64,000 bases of DNA from Oscillospiraceae bacterium (GTDB lineage Bacteria > Bacillota > Clostridia > Oscillospirales > Ruminococcaceae): NCBI GenBank assembly GCA_015067145.1, contig SVNA01000001.1:186001-250000 (forward strand), read 5' to 3'. This document shows positions 1-7,438 of this stretch, one piece after another. Numbering within the stretch: the first letter of the stretch is position 1; each line of letters begins with the position of its first letter. A model generated the notes under the pieces. That model was given only the letters and a program-made list of their open reading frames with translations, made no database searches and was not told where the DNA came from. A program made the translations under genes and the position numbers.

Positions 1-40
1 CCTGTGCCATATTGCCACAACCGATAAATCCTAATTTCAT
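1..40 (-). CDS. proC: Pyrroline-5-carboxylate reductase, N-terminal start only (runs off window)
   Basis: Reading from 40 toward 1 gives an ATG and 13 codons, MKLGFIGCGNMAQ, then the window ends. This is the NAD(P)H-binding glycine motif (GxGxxA type) that opens ProC, the last enzyme of proline synthesis. An AGAGG ribosome binding site lies just upstream. The start is nearly identical to that of the gene at 544-882, where GCGN has become GCSN, so this is a second, apparently intact proC paralogue directly downstream of the degenerate one and probably co-transcribed with it. Confidence 0.7.
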   Translation of the reverse strand, partial: MKLGFIGCGNMAQ

Positions 41-73
41 AATAAATACCTCTTTATAAAACGAGTAGTCAGA

Positions 74-547
74 TTATTTGTCAATTATCTTTTTGCAGTG
101 TGCAGCACAAGCTTTTACCGCTTCGAAAACGCTGCTGCGAAGACCGTGAGCTTCCAGCACACGTATAGCTTCCAGGGTTGTACCGCCAGGGGAACAAACC
201 ATATCTTTAAGCTCACCAGGGTGTTTGCCTGTTTCCAGAATCATCTTTGCACTGCCAAGAACCGCCTGTGCTGCAAATTCATAGGCCTGTGCACGAGGCA
301 TACCGTCTGCTGATGCAGCATCTGCCATAGCTTCGATAAACATAAATACATATGCAGGCGAAGAACTGCTTACTGCAATAACAACATCCATAAGGTTTTC
401 AGGCACCTCTTCCACCACGCCAAAGCAACGCATAAGGTTGCATACATCAACAAATTCCTCGTGAGTTACAAGGTCATTGTGGCAGATGCCTGTCATGCTT
501 TCCCCTACAATAGCAGGAGTGTTTGGTTTTGCCCTGACAATCTTCAC
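74..547 (-). CDS. ProC-like C-terminal dimerisation/catalytic domain (second half of broken paralogue)
   Basis: A 157-residue frame starting at GTG 547, overlapping the stop of the upstream half as GTGA. The protein continues ProC homology without a gap: KIVRAKPNTPAIVGE is the classic strand and loop before the helical dimer domain, and SSSSPAYVFMFIEA and CSPGGTT are the substrate-site motifs (normally SGSGPAY and SPGGTT). The C-terminal half is much better conserved than the N-terminal half. No ribosome binding site of its own is evident, so expression would need reinitiation after the TGA. Mutational decay is the simpler reading; a translationally coupled split enzyme is the alternative. 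Confidence 0.75.
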   Translation of the reverse strand: MKIVRAKPNTPAIVGESMTGICHNDLVTHEEFVDVCNLMRCFGVVEEVPENLMDVVIAVSSSSPAYVFMFIEAMADAASADGMPRAQAYEFAAQAVLGSAKMILETGKHPGELKDMVCSPGGTTLEAIRVLEAHGLRSSVFEAVKACAAHCKKIIDK

Positions 548-882
548 TTCACATCGTCACCAAAACGTTCTTCCACGGCAGAAATAGGCATATTAGGTGC
601 TGTGCTGATAAGCACCTGTTCCGGTCTGATGATTTTTCTGATATCGTGAGCAACACCAATATAGTGTTCTGCCCTTTCTGCAAGGATGATGATATCACAG
701 CTGTTTACAACTTCCTTGCGTGAATCTGTTGTTACTACTCCAAACTCCTCTTTAACCTTCAACAGATTATATTTGTCCAGGTCAGATGCGATGATATCCT
801 TTGTTTCAACAGCTTCGTGACTGATAAAGCTTCTCATCATAGCTTTTGTAATATTACTGCAGCCGATAAATCCTAACTTCAT
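544..882 (-). CDS. Degenerate ProC paralogue, N-terminal Rossmann part (broken from C-terminal part)
   Basis: A 112-residue reading frame with an AGAGG ribosome binding site and ATG at 882. It matches the nucleotide-binding domain of pyrroline-5-carboxylate reductase (MKLGFIG start, CDIIILA strand), but key positions are lost: the second motif glycine is serine (GCSNIT), the usual AVKPQ is AERAE, and the usual IAAG segment is STAPN. The frame stops at TGA (546-544) exactly where ProC homology continues in the next frame at 547. The junction holds GTGAA twice in tandem, so a 5-bp duplication explains the break. Cofactor binding is probably lost. It is either a decaying duplicate or a two-piece protein. 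Confidence 0.75.
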   Translation of the reverse strand: MKLGFIGCSNITKAMMRSFISHEAVETKDIIASDLDKYNLLKVKEEFGVVTTDSRKEVVNSCDIIILAERAEHYIGVAHDIRKIIRPEQVLISTAPNMPISAVEERFGDDVK

Positions 883-1062
883 TTTTATTACCTCTTATAG
901 ATTTTATCTTTGAATAAAACAGAATATTCTCCCCAACTATACCCATACTTATCAGTCAATATTCTGCTTTTTATTATATAATTATTATTTTTTATCGTAA
1001 CACCAAGGTGTTTTTTTGTCAACGACTGCATAATTTATCCCCTCAATCTGCCATATTATAAA

Positions 1063-1091
1063 TTGACTGTATTTTACTGTTTTGGTATACT
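1063..1091 (+). promoter_or_regulatory. Sigma-A type promoter of the TPR operon
   Basis: TTGACT at 1063-1068 and TATACT at 1086-1091 are separated by 17 bases, and the first gene starts 25 bases further on. This is a near-consensus promoter by eye only. Confidence 0.6.
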
Positions 1092-1115
1092 TTTAACAGA
1101 AAGGCTGGTGATAAT

Positions 1116-1919
1116 ATGGATATAAGAGAAATACTCAGAAAGCTTGATTATTTCTATGAACAGGGACGGCTTAAAGATGCCGAAAAGCTGCTTGACAACA
1201 CATTGAGCGATGCCATTGAAAGCAGAAATTACAGTGCTATACTGACCGTATACAACGAGCTGGAGGGGCTGTATCGCACCACAGGCAGAGCTGACAAGGC
1301 TGCTGATATTTCTGACAAGGCTCTGGAACTTATCGTTCAAATGGGGCTTGGCGGCACTACCCACCATGCCACAACCCTGCAGAATGGTGCAACTGCAAAC
1401 CGCGTGGCAGGAAATTTTGCAAAATCACTGGATATGTACTGTCAGGCAGCAGAAATATACAAAAATCTCGGCCAGCAGACCAGCTATCAGATGGCAAGCC
1501 TTTACAACAATATCAGCCATATTTATCAGAGCCAGAATCAGTATGAAAAAGCAATGGAATATCTGAATATGGCTTTGGAAACAGTGTCAGCAATTCCCGA
1601 AAGTGAAGCTGAAATTGCCACCACCAAAGTTTGCCTTGCACTGTGTCTTATGCCTATGCAGCATATGAATGAAGCTGAAACTTACCTTAAAGAAGCTATC
1701 GGATATTATGAAAGCCCACTAGGTTCAACTGATGGACATTATGGCTCTGCACTGTCTGCTATGGGTGAATATATGTGGCGGAAAAAGGATTACGAAAGTG
1801 CAATTTTCTATTACGAAAAAGCTTTGAAAACAACCTTTGAACGTTTTGGCGAAAATTACGGATGTAAAATAATCCGCAATAATCTTGAAAAAATCCGCAT
1901 GGAAATGGAAAACAATTAA
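1116..1919 (+). CDS. Tetratricopeptide repeat protein
   Basis: A 267-residue soluble protein made of helical repeats with TPR spacing: for example NNISHIYQSQNQYEKAMEYL (about residues 130-150) and later segments with the A/G-Y/F-A pattern through the C-terminus. No signal peptide or membrane segment. TPR folds bind peptides or partner proteins; no catalytic residues are visible. It is first in a three-gene unit, 17 bases before the DUF4037 gene, and in my recollection the same trio recurs in other Firmicutes. It probably scaffolds or senses for the two downstream proteins, but that is inference from linkage. Confidence 0.85.
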   Translation: MDIREILRKLDYFYEQGRLKDAEKLLDNTLSDAIESRNYSAILTVYNELEGLYRTTGRADKAADISDKALELIVQMGLGGTTHHATTLQNGATANRVAGNFAKSLDMYCQAAEIYKNLGQQTSYQMASLYNNISHIYQSQNQYEKAMEYLNMALETVSAIPESEAEIATTKVCLALCLMPMQHMNEAETYLKEAIGYYESPLGSTDGHYGSALSAMGEYMWRKKDYESAIFYYEKALKTTFERFGENYGCKIIRNNLEKIRMEMENN

Positions 1920-1936
1920 CCCCGAAAGGATAAAAT

Positions 1937-2938
1937 ATGACAGGACTGGAATTAAGCCGCCGATACTATGAAGAAATCGGCCGTCCTATGCTGAGTGAAA
2001 AATTCAGCGAATATCTGCCCCGTTTAGCTGCGGGACTTGTTGGCGAAGGCTCCGAATGTTTCGGATTTGATGACGATATCTCCCATGACCACGATTTTGG
2101 CCCGGGATTCTGTATCTGGCTGAACAAAGAGGATTACGAAAAAATCAGTGCCGAAATGCAACAGGCATACGACAATCTGCCTAAAGAATTTATGGGTTAC
2201 TCTGCCCGCAACACCAGCAAACGCGGCGGCGGACGTGTGGGAGTATTTGAAATATCTGCCTTTTATCGTCAGTTTATAGGTGATGAGCAGCCACCGGAAA
2301 GCATGATGCGTTGGCTGTATCTGCCTGAACACAAAATTGCCACTGCTGTAAACGGCGAAGTTTTTGAAGATAACCTTGGTAAATTTACCGCTATACGCAA
2401 CACACTCACAGCTTATTATCCCGAAGATGTACGCATAAAAAAAATAGCTGCCCGTGCTTCTGCTATGGCACAGGGCGGACAGTATAACTATGCCCGCTGT
2501 ATGAGACGCGGTGATGCAGTTGCGGCAAATATGGCATTGAACGAATTTGTAAAAGCAACAATTTCCATGATTTATCTGCTGAACAAGCACTACTGCCCTT
2601 ACTACAAATGGCAGTTTTATGGTCTTAAGGAGCTTCACAAAAAAATGGGGCATCGCTTCGCCTGTTCAGGTGCTTTAAAAATGGTTGAAAAACTCTGTGT
2701 AACCGAAGACCAGAGCAACGCATGGCTGTCCCCTCACCCTGAAAACTGGAACCCTTATATAAACAAATATGACAAAAAGGTTGTGCTTATAGAAAATATC
2801 TGTTCCCTTGTTGTAAATGAACTTCGAAATCAGGGACTTACCGATATTGATGACAGTTTTCTGGAAGCACATACCTACAGAATTATGCACTGTATTGATG
2901 ATGATACTTTAAAACACTGTCACGTTACGGAGGGATAG
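1937..2938 (+). CDS. DUF4037 family protein (nucleotidyltransferase-like fold)
   Basis: 333 residues with a GAAAGGAT ribosome binding site. The N-terminal part carries GEGSECFGFDDDISHDHDFG (residues about 36-55), the glycine-serine turn followed by an acidic DxD-like cluster typical of the polymerase-beta nucleotidyltransferase fold, where the acids bind metal and NTP. The C-terminal half is helical and includes a conserved-looking RCMRRGD...NEFVKA...YLLNKHYCPYYKW region resembling the helical substrate domain of kanamycin nucleotidyltransferase-type enzymes. The family is known as DUF4037 and its target is not established. It lies between the TPR gene and the DUF4125 gene, only 3 bases before the latter, so the three are almost certainly co-expressed. 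Confidence 0.85.
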   Translation: MTGLELSRRYYEEIGRPMLSEKFSEYLPRLAAGLVGEGSECFGFDDDISHDHDFGPGFCIWLNKEDYEKISAEMQQAYDNLPKEFMGYSARNTSKRGGGRVGVFEISAFYRQFIGDEQPPESMMRWLYLPEHKIATAVNGEVFEDNLGKFTAIRNTLTAYYPEDVRIKKIAARASAMAQGGQYNYARCMRRGDAVAANMALNEFVKATISMIYLLNKHYCPYYKWQFYGLKELHKKMGHRFACSGALKMVEKLCVTEDQSNAWLSPHPENWNPYINKYDKKVVLIENICSLVVNELRNQGLTDIDDSFLEAHTYRIMHCIDDDTLKHCHVTEG

Positions 2939-2941
2939 CTT

Positions 2942-3574
2942 ATGACTCTTAACGAAAAAAAAGAAGCTCTGATTAAAACCGAATGGGAACTGTTCCACAG
3001 CGTTAACAACGAGGGTGGAAAGGCAGACTGTCAGAATGATCCTGAGACATTTTTTATAATGAGACATGCCCAATTCACCTGCTGGAGCGAAAAACTTGTT
3101 GAAAGCTGGCACAGCGACCTGCTGGATGCTAAAAACGAAGGCAGAAATCTGCTCAGCGAAAAATATGCCTGGATGATGCAGAAAACCGCCCCTTTCGAGT
3201 TCAGAAAAATAAGCAGATATCTGCGTTTTCCTACCATACTTGCGGAACAGATGATTGAAGAAATTGTGGAAACTGAAGTAAAATGGATGGAACTTTATGA
3301 AAAACAGTATCCCTATATGGCCAGCGGCAACCGCCCTGTCCACTCCTATGATGATACTGAATATTCCACCAGTTTCGAGACATATTTGCGTGGCGAGCTG
3401 CATACATATTCCGAAAAAACGCTGAAACTGTATCTTGAAATGATAAACGCCCTTAAAGCTGAAAACAAATCATTATCTGTAGCAATTATGGATGCAATGG
3501 TAAAGACTTATGGCTACAAAGACCTTGATGATGCTGAGAGACAGCAGAAAATCAGAGCATTGAATAACTTTTAA
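2942..3574 (+). CDS. DUF4125 family protein
   Basis: A 210-residue soluble protein. Features typical of the DUF4125 family are the N-terminal KTEWELFHSVNNEGG block and DPETFFIMRHAQFTCWSE, then a long helical region. No signal peptide or membrane helix. I know of no established biochemical role. The ribosome binding site GGAGGG overlaps the stop of the DUF4037 gene, which implies translational coupling and a shared function with the TPR and nucleotidyltransferase-like proteins. A terminator follows directly, closing the operon. Confidence 0.85.
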   Translation: MTLNEKKEALIKTEWELFHSVNNEGGKADCQNDPETFFIMRHAQFTCWSEKLVESWHSDLLDAKNEGRNLLSEKYAWMMQKTAPFEFRKISRYLRFPTILAEQMIEEIVETEVKWMELYEKQYPYMASGNRPVHSYDDTEYSTSFETYLRGELHTYSEKTLKLYLEMINALKAENKSLSVAIMDAMVKTYGYKDLDDAERQQKIRALNNF

Positions 3575-3599
3575 AAAAATTATATATAAATGAAATTAC

Positions 3600-3629
3600 A
3601 ATATCGGCTGTATCTTTATGGCCGATATT
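3600..3629 (+). terminator. Rho-independent terminator of TPR/DUF4037/DUF4125 operon
   Basis: A 9-bp perfect stem (AATATCGGC with GCCGATATT) and a 12-base loop followed by a short T-rich run. Confidence 0.7.
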
Positions 3630-3640
3630 TTTCTGCACAA

Positions 3641-3673
3641 AAAAATCTCTCCGAAAAATCGGAGAGATTTTTT
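3641..3673 (-). terminator. Bidirectional terminator, serving the minus-strand transport cluster
   Basis: A long perfect stem, AAAAATCTCTCCGA with TCGGAGAGATTTTT around an AAAA loop, T-rich on both strands. It lies 16 bases past the stop of the minus-strand gene and can also back up the plus-strand terminator. Confidence 0.85.
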
Positions 3674-3688
3674 ATATAAGAATATTTA

Positions 3689-3991
3689 CTATTCCTGATT
3701 TGCCTGAATTTCTTTAAGTTCAGCTTCAGCTTCAGCTTTGTCAGCTTTAAGGGACAGAGCTTCTTCACCATTGAGGTACATAGAAATAAGGCCTGTTGCG
3801 ATTGTAAGAGTACCAAATCTGATAACCCATGGGAAGTATTTACCTTTGATAAATACACCGAGAGCACCGCCTGTTGTTGGGCCAAGGATGAATGCTACAA
3901 CGAAACCGAAGAATGCCAGACCGCCCAGCATAAGAGCGATAAATACCATGTAGCCAAATGCTTTATTTAATGCTTTTCCTGCTTCTTTCAT
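3689..3991 (-). CDS. Small two-helix membrane protein linked to the TRAP-type permease
   Basis: 100 residues: two hydrophobic segments (about 12-36 and 52-73) and a charged, probably coiled tail (KADKAEAEAELKEIQ). AAAGGAG ribosome binding site; starts 22 bases after the large permease gene on the same strand. A partner subunit is suggested by position, but a normal TRAP small subunit (DctQ) has four membrane helices and is longer, so it is not a standard DctQ. I do not recognise the family. Function unknown. Confidence 0.65.
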   Translation of the reverse strand: MKEAGKALNKAFGYMVFIALMLGGLAFFGFVVAFILGPTTGGALGVFIKGKYFPWVIRFGTLTIATGLISMYLNGEEALSLKADKAEAEAELKEIQANQE

Positions 3992-4013
3992 ATTTGTATT
4001 CTCCTTTCCTGTA

Positions 4014-5366
4014 TTATAAACCTATAATTGGGAGAATGCCCATCAAGCAAACTACAGAGAGTGCATAGTGTAAGCCTACCCAGATGAGACAGTTCATTGT
4101 TGTCTTCTTAAGGTCAGAGCCTGCAATACCCATAGCTGTGTACATACAGAGAGCAAGTGGAGGTGTCATACCTTCCATAGCACCTGTGATAACTGGGAGC
4201 ATACCACAAGCAAGCAGTGGGTTAAGACCGCAGTTAGCAAAGAGAGTGATAAAGATACCACCGAAGATTGCAACCTGGGAAGAACCAGGAAGAACCATGC
4301 CGAGAAGTGCACAGAAGAGTGGGATAAAGATTGCGAGTGCAAGATGTGTGAAACCAAGGGATTCTACCCAAGCACCGATTGCATCGCCAACGCCTTTAGC
4401 TGCAAACAGTTCGGAAATTGCATATGCAAAGTAGATTGTTGCAGATACAGGAACGATGCCTTTAACTGTGTTGGAGAGAACGTTAGCAAGGTTGGAGATT
4501 TTTGCTTTTTTCTTATCTTTGCAGATAAGGAGAGCGTACATACCAGCAAGACCTGGTGTAAAGAGAAGGATACAGCTGGACATTGCTGCTGCACCGTCGC
4601 CGATAAGGTCTTTGAAGAGTGTTGTTTTGAACTGGGAGTCAAGCCAGAATGGAAGGAAGATAACTACTGGGATAAGCAGAGCTTTCCAGCCTTTTTTGAG
4701 TGCGTCGCCAAGTTTTGGAATATCTTCTTTTGGCATTGGTTTAACTTTGTAGTATTTGCAGAATGCAAAGAGTGTGATAGCTCTCTGAAGGATGAACCAT
4801 GCAGCGATGCCCCACATAACCATCCAGAGCTGAGACATATCGTATGTTTCCGGATATACAAGGCCAAGGGCTGCAAATGCAGATGTGATAACACCAGCTG
4901 GTGGAATCATGTTACCCATTGTGGATGCAGACATTTCTACGTTTGCTGCCAATTCTGGTGGGAAGCCGGATTTTTTCATTGCAGGGATTGTGAAAACACC
5001 TGTTGCTGCAACGTTACCAGCACCGGAACCGGACAGAGCACCCATGAATGTGGAACCGATAAGTGCTACGTAACCAGCACCGCCTGTAAAACGACCGAAG
5101 ATTGACAGGATAACGTCGATACAGTCGTCGATAACACCTGTTGTACTGAAGATGTGTGCAACAGTCAAGAATGCGATGATAGCATAGAACAGTGTGTTTG
5201 TGGAAATTTTAAGCAGATATGTGCCAAAGTCTCCCCATGCACCAAGACATGCAATCATTGCGATGTAGCCAACGAACATTGCTTCGTAAATAGGTCTTTT
5301 AAGAACTACGAATACCAAGCAGATAACTACTAATAAAACTATCAGATAAATAAGTTCTATAGGCAT
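4014..5366 (-). CDS. TRAP-type transporter large permease subunit (DctM/TAXI-like)
   Basis: 450 residues, a polytopic membrane protein with about a dozen hydrophobic segments. SGSGAGNVAATGVFTIPAMK followed by PPELAANVEMSAST is the hallmark of the large subunit of TRAP carboxylate transporters, close to the fused TAXI type; GMTPPLALCMYTA repeats the pattern in the C-terminal half. Clear GAGGAG ribosome binding site. TRAP systems normally need a periplasmic or lipoprotein substrate-binding protein, and none is encoded nearby, nor is a normal four-helix small subunit. Likely substrate an organic acid, shared with the neighbouring AtuA/DUF4387 pair. It lies 254 bases after the symporter and may be a separate transcript. 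Confidence 0.8.
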   Translation of the reverse strand: MPIELIYLIVLLVVICLVFVVLKRPIYEAMFVGYIAMIACLGAWGDFGTYLLKISTNTLFYAIIAFLTVAHIFSTTGVIDDCIDVILSIFGRFTGGAGYVALIGSTFMGALSGSGAGNVAATGVFTIPAMKKSGFPPELAANVEMSASTMGNMIPPAGVITSAFAALGLVYPETYDMSQLWMVMWGIAAWFILQRAITLFAFCKYYKVKPMPKEDIPKLGDALKKGWKALLIPVVIFLPFWLDSQFKTTLFKDLIGDGAAAMSSCILLFTPGLAGMYALLICKDKKKAKISNLANVLSNTVKGIVPVSATIYFAYAISELFAAKGVGDAIGAWVESLGFTHLALAIFIPLFCALLGMVLPGSSQVAIFGGIFITLFANCGLNPLLACGMLPVITGAMEGMTPPLALCMYTAMGIAGSDLKKTTMNCLIWVGLHYALSVVCLMGILPIIGL

Positions 5367-5532
5367 AATTTTTACTCCTCTTCTTTTTTTATTTTTTTTG
5401 CGTGGGATAATGGTTTTTATATAAAAATCTGCGGCATAAAATTACGTTTGCAATACCACAAGATAATTATAACAACTGAATTGATTTTAAAGATTTAATC
5501 TCACTTTTGGGGAGTATAAAAATTTAAAATTT

Positions 5533-5555
5533 ATCTGTCAAAAAATATGACAGAT
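5533..5555. promoter_or_regulatory. Inverted repeat ATCTGTCA-7-TGACAGAT
   Basis: A perfect 8-bp inverted repeat with a 7-base AT spacer in the gap between the symporter and the TRAP permease. It could be an operator or part of a double hairpin terminator. The TGACA half recurs upstream of the AtuA gene (8845-8880). Confidence 0.4.
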
Positions 5556-5563
5556 TTACTTTT

Positions 5564-5598
5564 ATGCAGGAGACGGACGCGCTTCCCGCCTCCCGCAT
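5564..5598 (-). terminator. Hairpin downstream of the sodium:solute symporter
   Basis: On the minus strand a 13-bp stem (ATGCGGGAGGCGG with CCGTCTCCTGCAT, two G-U pairs) is followed by AAAAGTAAATC. The stem pairs well only as minus-strand RNA, because the wobbles become A-C mismatches on the other strand. The weak T-run makes it a leaky terminator or processing site. Confidence 0.5.
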
Positions 5599-5620
5599 AT
5601 ATGTTTTATTTTTTGCCTGA

Positions 5621-7051
5621 TTATTTCTCTACTGTTTCTTTTTCCTTTTTAAATACGAGGGAGAAGATAACTGTGGAAACAAGTGCTGTGATAACAGAGA
5701 TGTATGTTTCTGTTACACCAGGGATTGGGAAATGGCCAACGATTGCGTTGTATGCAACCCAGAAGAAGCCTACAACTGCTGTTGCAATCATGCCCCATAC
5801 TGCACCTTTTTCGCTTGTTTTTTTCCAGTAGATACCAAGCAGAACTACTACGAACAGTGCACCGCGCATTGAATATGCAAAGTATACGATATCCAATACT
5901 TTAATGCCGGAGCTGTTCATAATGATTGCAGCTACGGAACACAGAACACCTGAAAGCGCTGTTGTGATACGGCTCATCTTCATAACCTGTTTGTCGTCTG
6001 CACCAGGTTTGATGATGCCCTGATAGATGTCCTTTGTTACCATTGTGCCTGCAGCAAGAATCAATGGTGATACTGTGGAAAGGATTGCTGCCAGGATAGA
6101 TGCAAGTACGATACCACCTGCAAGAGGTGGAAGCTGCATCATAAGTGTTGGCAGTGCAAGCTTGCCGTTTGTTACAACTTCACCTGCTGTGTTGAGCAGT
6201 GTGCCGTTGAGAGACATTGATTTTGCTATCATACCAAGCATTGCTGTGAACAGACCGAATGGTGCTGCTACGAATGCTGTGATTATTGCTGATGTTTTTG
6301 CAACATTTTCATTTTTTGCTGCAAGAATAGGCTGGATGCCTGCCTGTGCTGTACATGCACCAAGCAAGGAAGCTATTACCCAGCTGGATACCTTTGGCAT
6401 GCCGATGCTGGTCATGTTGAAGTATGTATCAGGAAGTGTTGCCTGCAGGCCTTCCATACCGCCCACTTTACCGAGTGCAAGGAAGATTGCCAGAATTACG
6501 CCGCCATACATAAAGATAAGGTGCATAATGTTTGTATAGGCTACTGCCTGCATACCGCCTGCAAGAGTATATACGATAAATACTACTGCAAACACGATAA
6601 CTGTTACGTTAAAGTCAAGACCTACAAGGGATACACCCAAGCTGCCTGCTGCTATCATCTGGGAGATGCCAACTGCTATCATTACGAATGTAAGGAACAC
6701 ACTTGACACTGTTCTGGCTTTTACGCCAAGGAACTTGCCGATGATGCCAGGTACTGTTACAGATTCCATACTTCTGTACAGTTTTGCAAAGAGCAGTGCA
6801 AGGAAGATTACACCGATACCGTTTGCTATTGTGTACCAGGAACCTGAAATACCAAAGTCAAAACCGTATTCTGCAACACCTGTTGTTGCTGTGCCGCCCA
6901 GCCATTCGCCTGTACCTGCTGCCACACACATCAGAACACCAAGCTGTGCACCGTGGAATGCGGAAGAGTCTTTAGCTTTTGACTGTGCATACAGACCGAT
7001 AAGTACTGTTGCTGCAAAATATGCAAGAATTATAATTAATTGCAGAGACAT
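5621..7051 (-). CDS. Sodium:solute symporter family permease (SSS)
   Basis: 476 residues with about 13 hydrophobic segments, the usual size and layout of the sodium:solute symporter family (PutP/PanF type). The N-terminal GTGEWLGGTATTGVAEYGF block corresponds to the sodium and substrate site in helix 1-2, and VYTLAGGMQAVAYTN matches the conserved family signature region. AGAGG ribosome binding site. It follows the AtuA and DUF4387 genes on the same strand with a 43-base gap, so it probably imports the substrate those proteins act on. The substrate cannot be read from sequence. Confidence 0.85.
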   Translation of the reverse strand: MSLQLIIILAYFAATVLIGLYAQSKAKDSSAFHGAQLGVLMCVAAGTGEWLGGTATTGVAEYGFDFGISGSWYTIANGIGVIFLALLFAKLYRSMESVTVPGIIGKFLGVKARTVSSVFLTFVMIAVGISQMIAAGSLGVSLVGLDFNVTVIVFAVVFIVYTLAGGMQAVAYTNIMHLIFMYGGVILAIFLALGKVGGMEGLQATLPDTYFNMTSIGMPKVSSWVIASLLGACTAQAGIQPILAAKNENVAKTSAIITAFVAAPFGLFTAMLGMIAKSMSLNGTLLNTAGEVVTNGKLALPTLMMQLPPLAGGIVLASILAAILSTVSPLILAAGTMVTKDIYQGIIKPGADDKQVMKMSRITTALSGVLCSVAAIIMNSSGIKVLDIVYFAYSMRGALFVVVLLGIYWKKTSEKGAVWGMIATAVVGFFWVAYNAIVGHFPIPGVTETYISVITALVSTVIFSLVFKKEKETVEK

Positions 7052-7094
7052 AATATTTTAACCTCTTCTCTTTCAGAGATAAGCTCCTTTAATA

Positions 7095-7421
7095 TTATTC
7101 TTCTACTGGGATTTCAACGTCGAGAAGTGGTGCATACTGCTGGCAGCCGAAGATGTCGCCTTCGCCGAATGAACCGGATGGTTTAAGACGGTTGATTGTG
7201 AATTTGATTGCGAGACCTGGATCGAATTCTACGAATGCTGCAAGTCTTTCATCTGGAATACCGTAAAGTTTTTTTACTGTTTCAGGTGTAAGTGCGCCTG
7301 ATGCTTTTACCAGTTCATAGTTTTCTTTTTCTCTGAAGATAATATCGAAAGTGATTCTGTCTGTACCTGCATTTTTACTTCTGATTGTTTTTGCAAGGTC
7401 AACTAATTTTACTGTTTTCAT
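7095..7421 (-). CDS. DUF4387 domain-containing protein (AtuA partner)
   Basis: 108 residues, soluble. LVDLAKTIRSKNAGTDRITF at the N-terminus is characteristic of DUF4387, a small domain normally encoded next to, or fused to, AtuA-family (DUF1446) proteins. AGGAGG ribosome binding site; 17 bases after the AtuA gene, so translation is probably coordinated. The pair likely forms one enzyme, but its reaction is not established to my knowledge. Confidence 0.85.
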   Translation of the reverse strand: MKTVKLVDLAKTIRSKNAGTDRITFDIIFREKENYELVKASGALTPETVKKLYGIPDERLAAFVEFDPGLAIKFTINRLKPSGSFGEGDIFGCQQYAPLLDVEIPVEE

Positions 7422-7438
7422 TGTGCATTCCTCCTATA

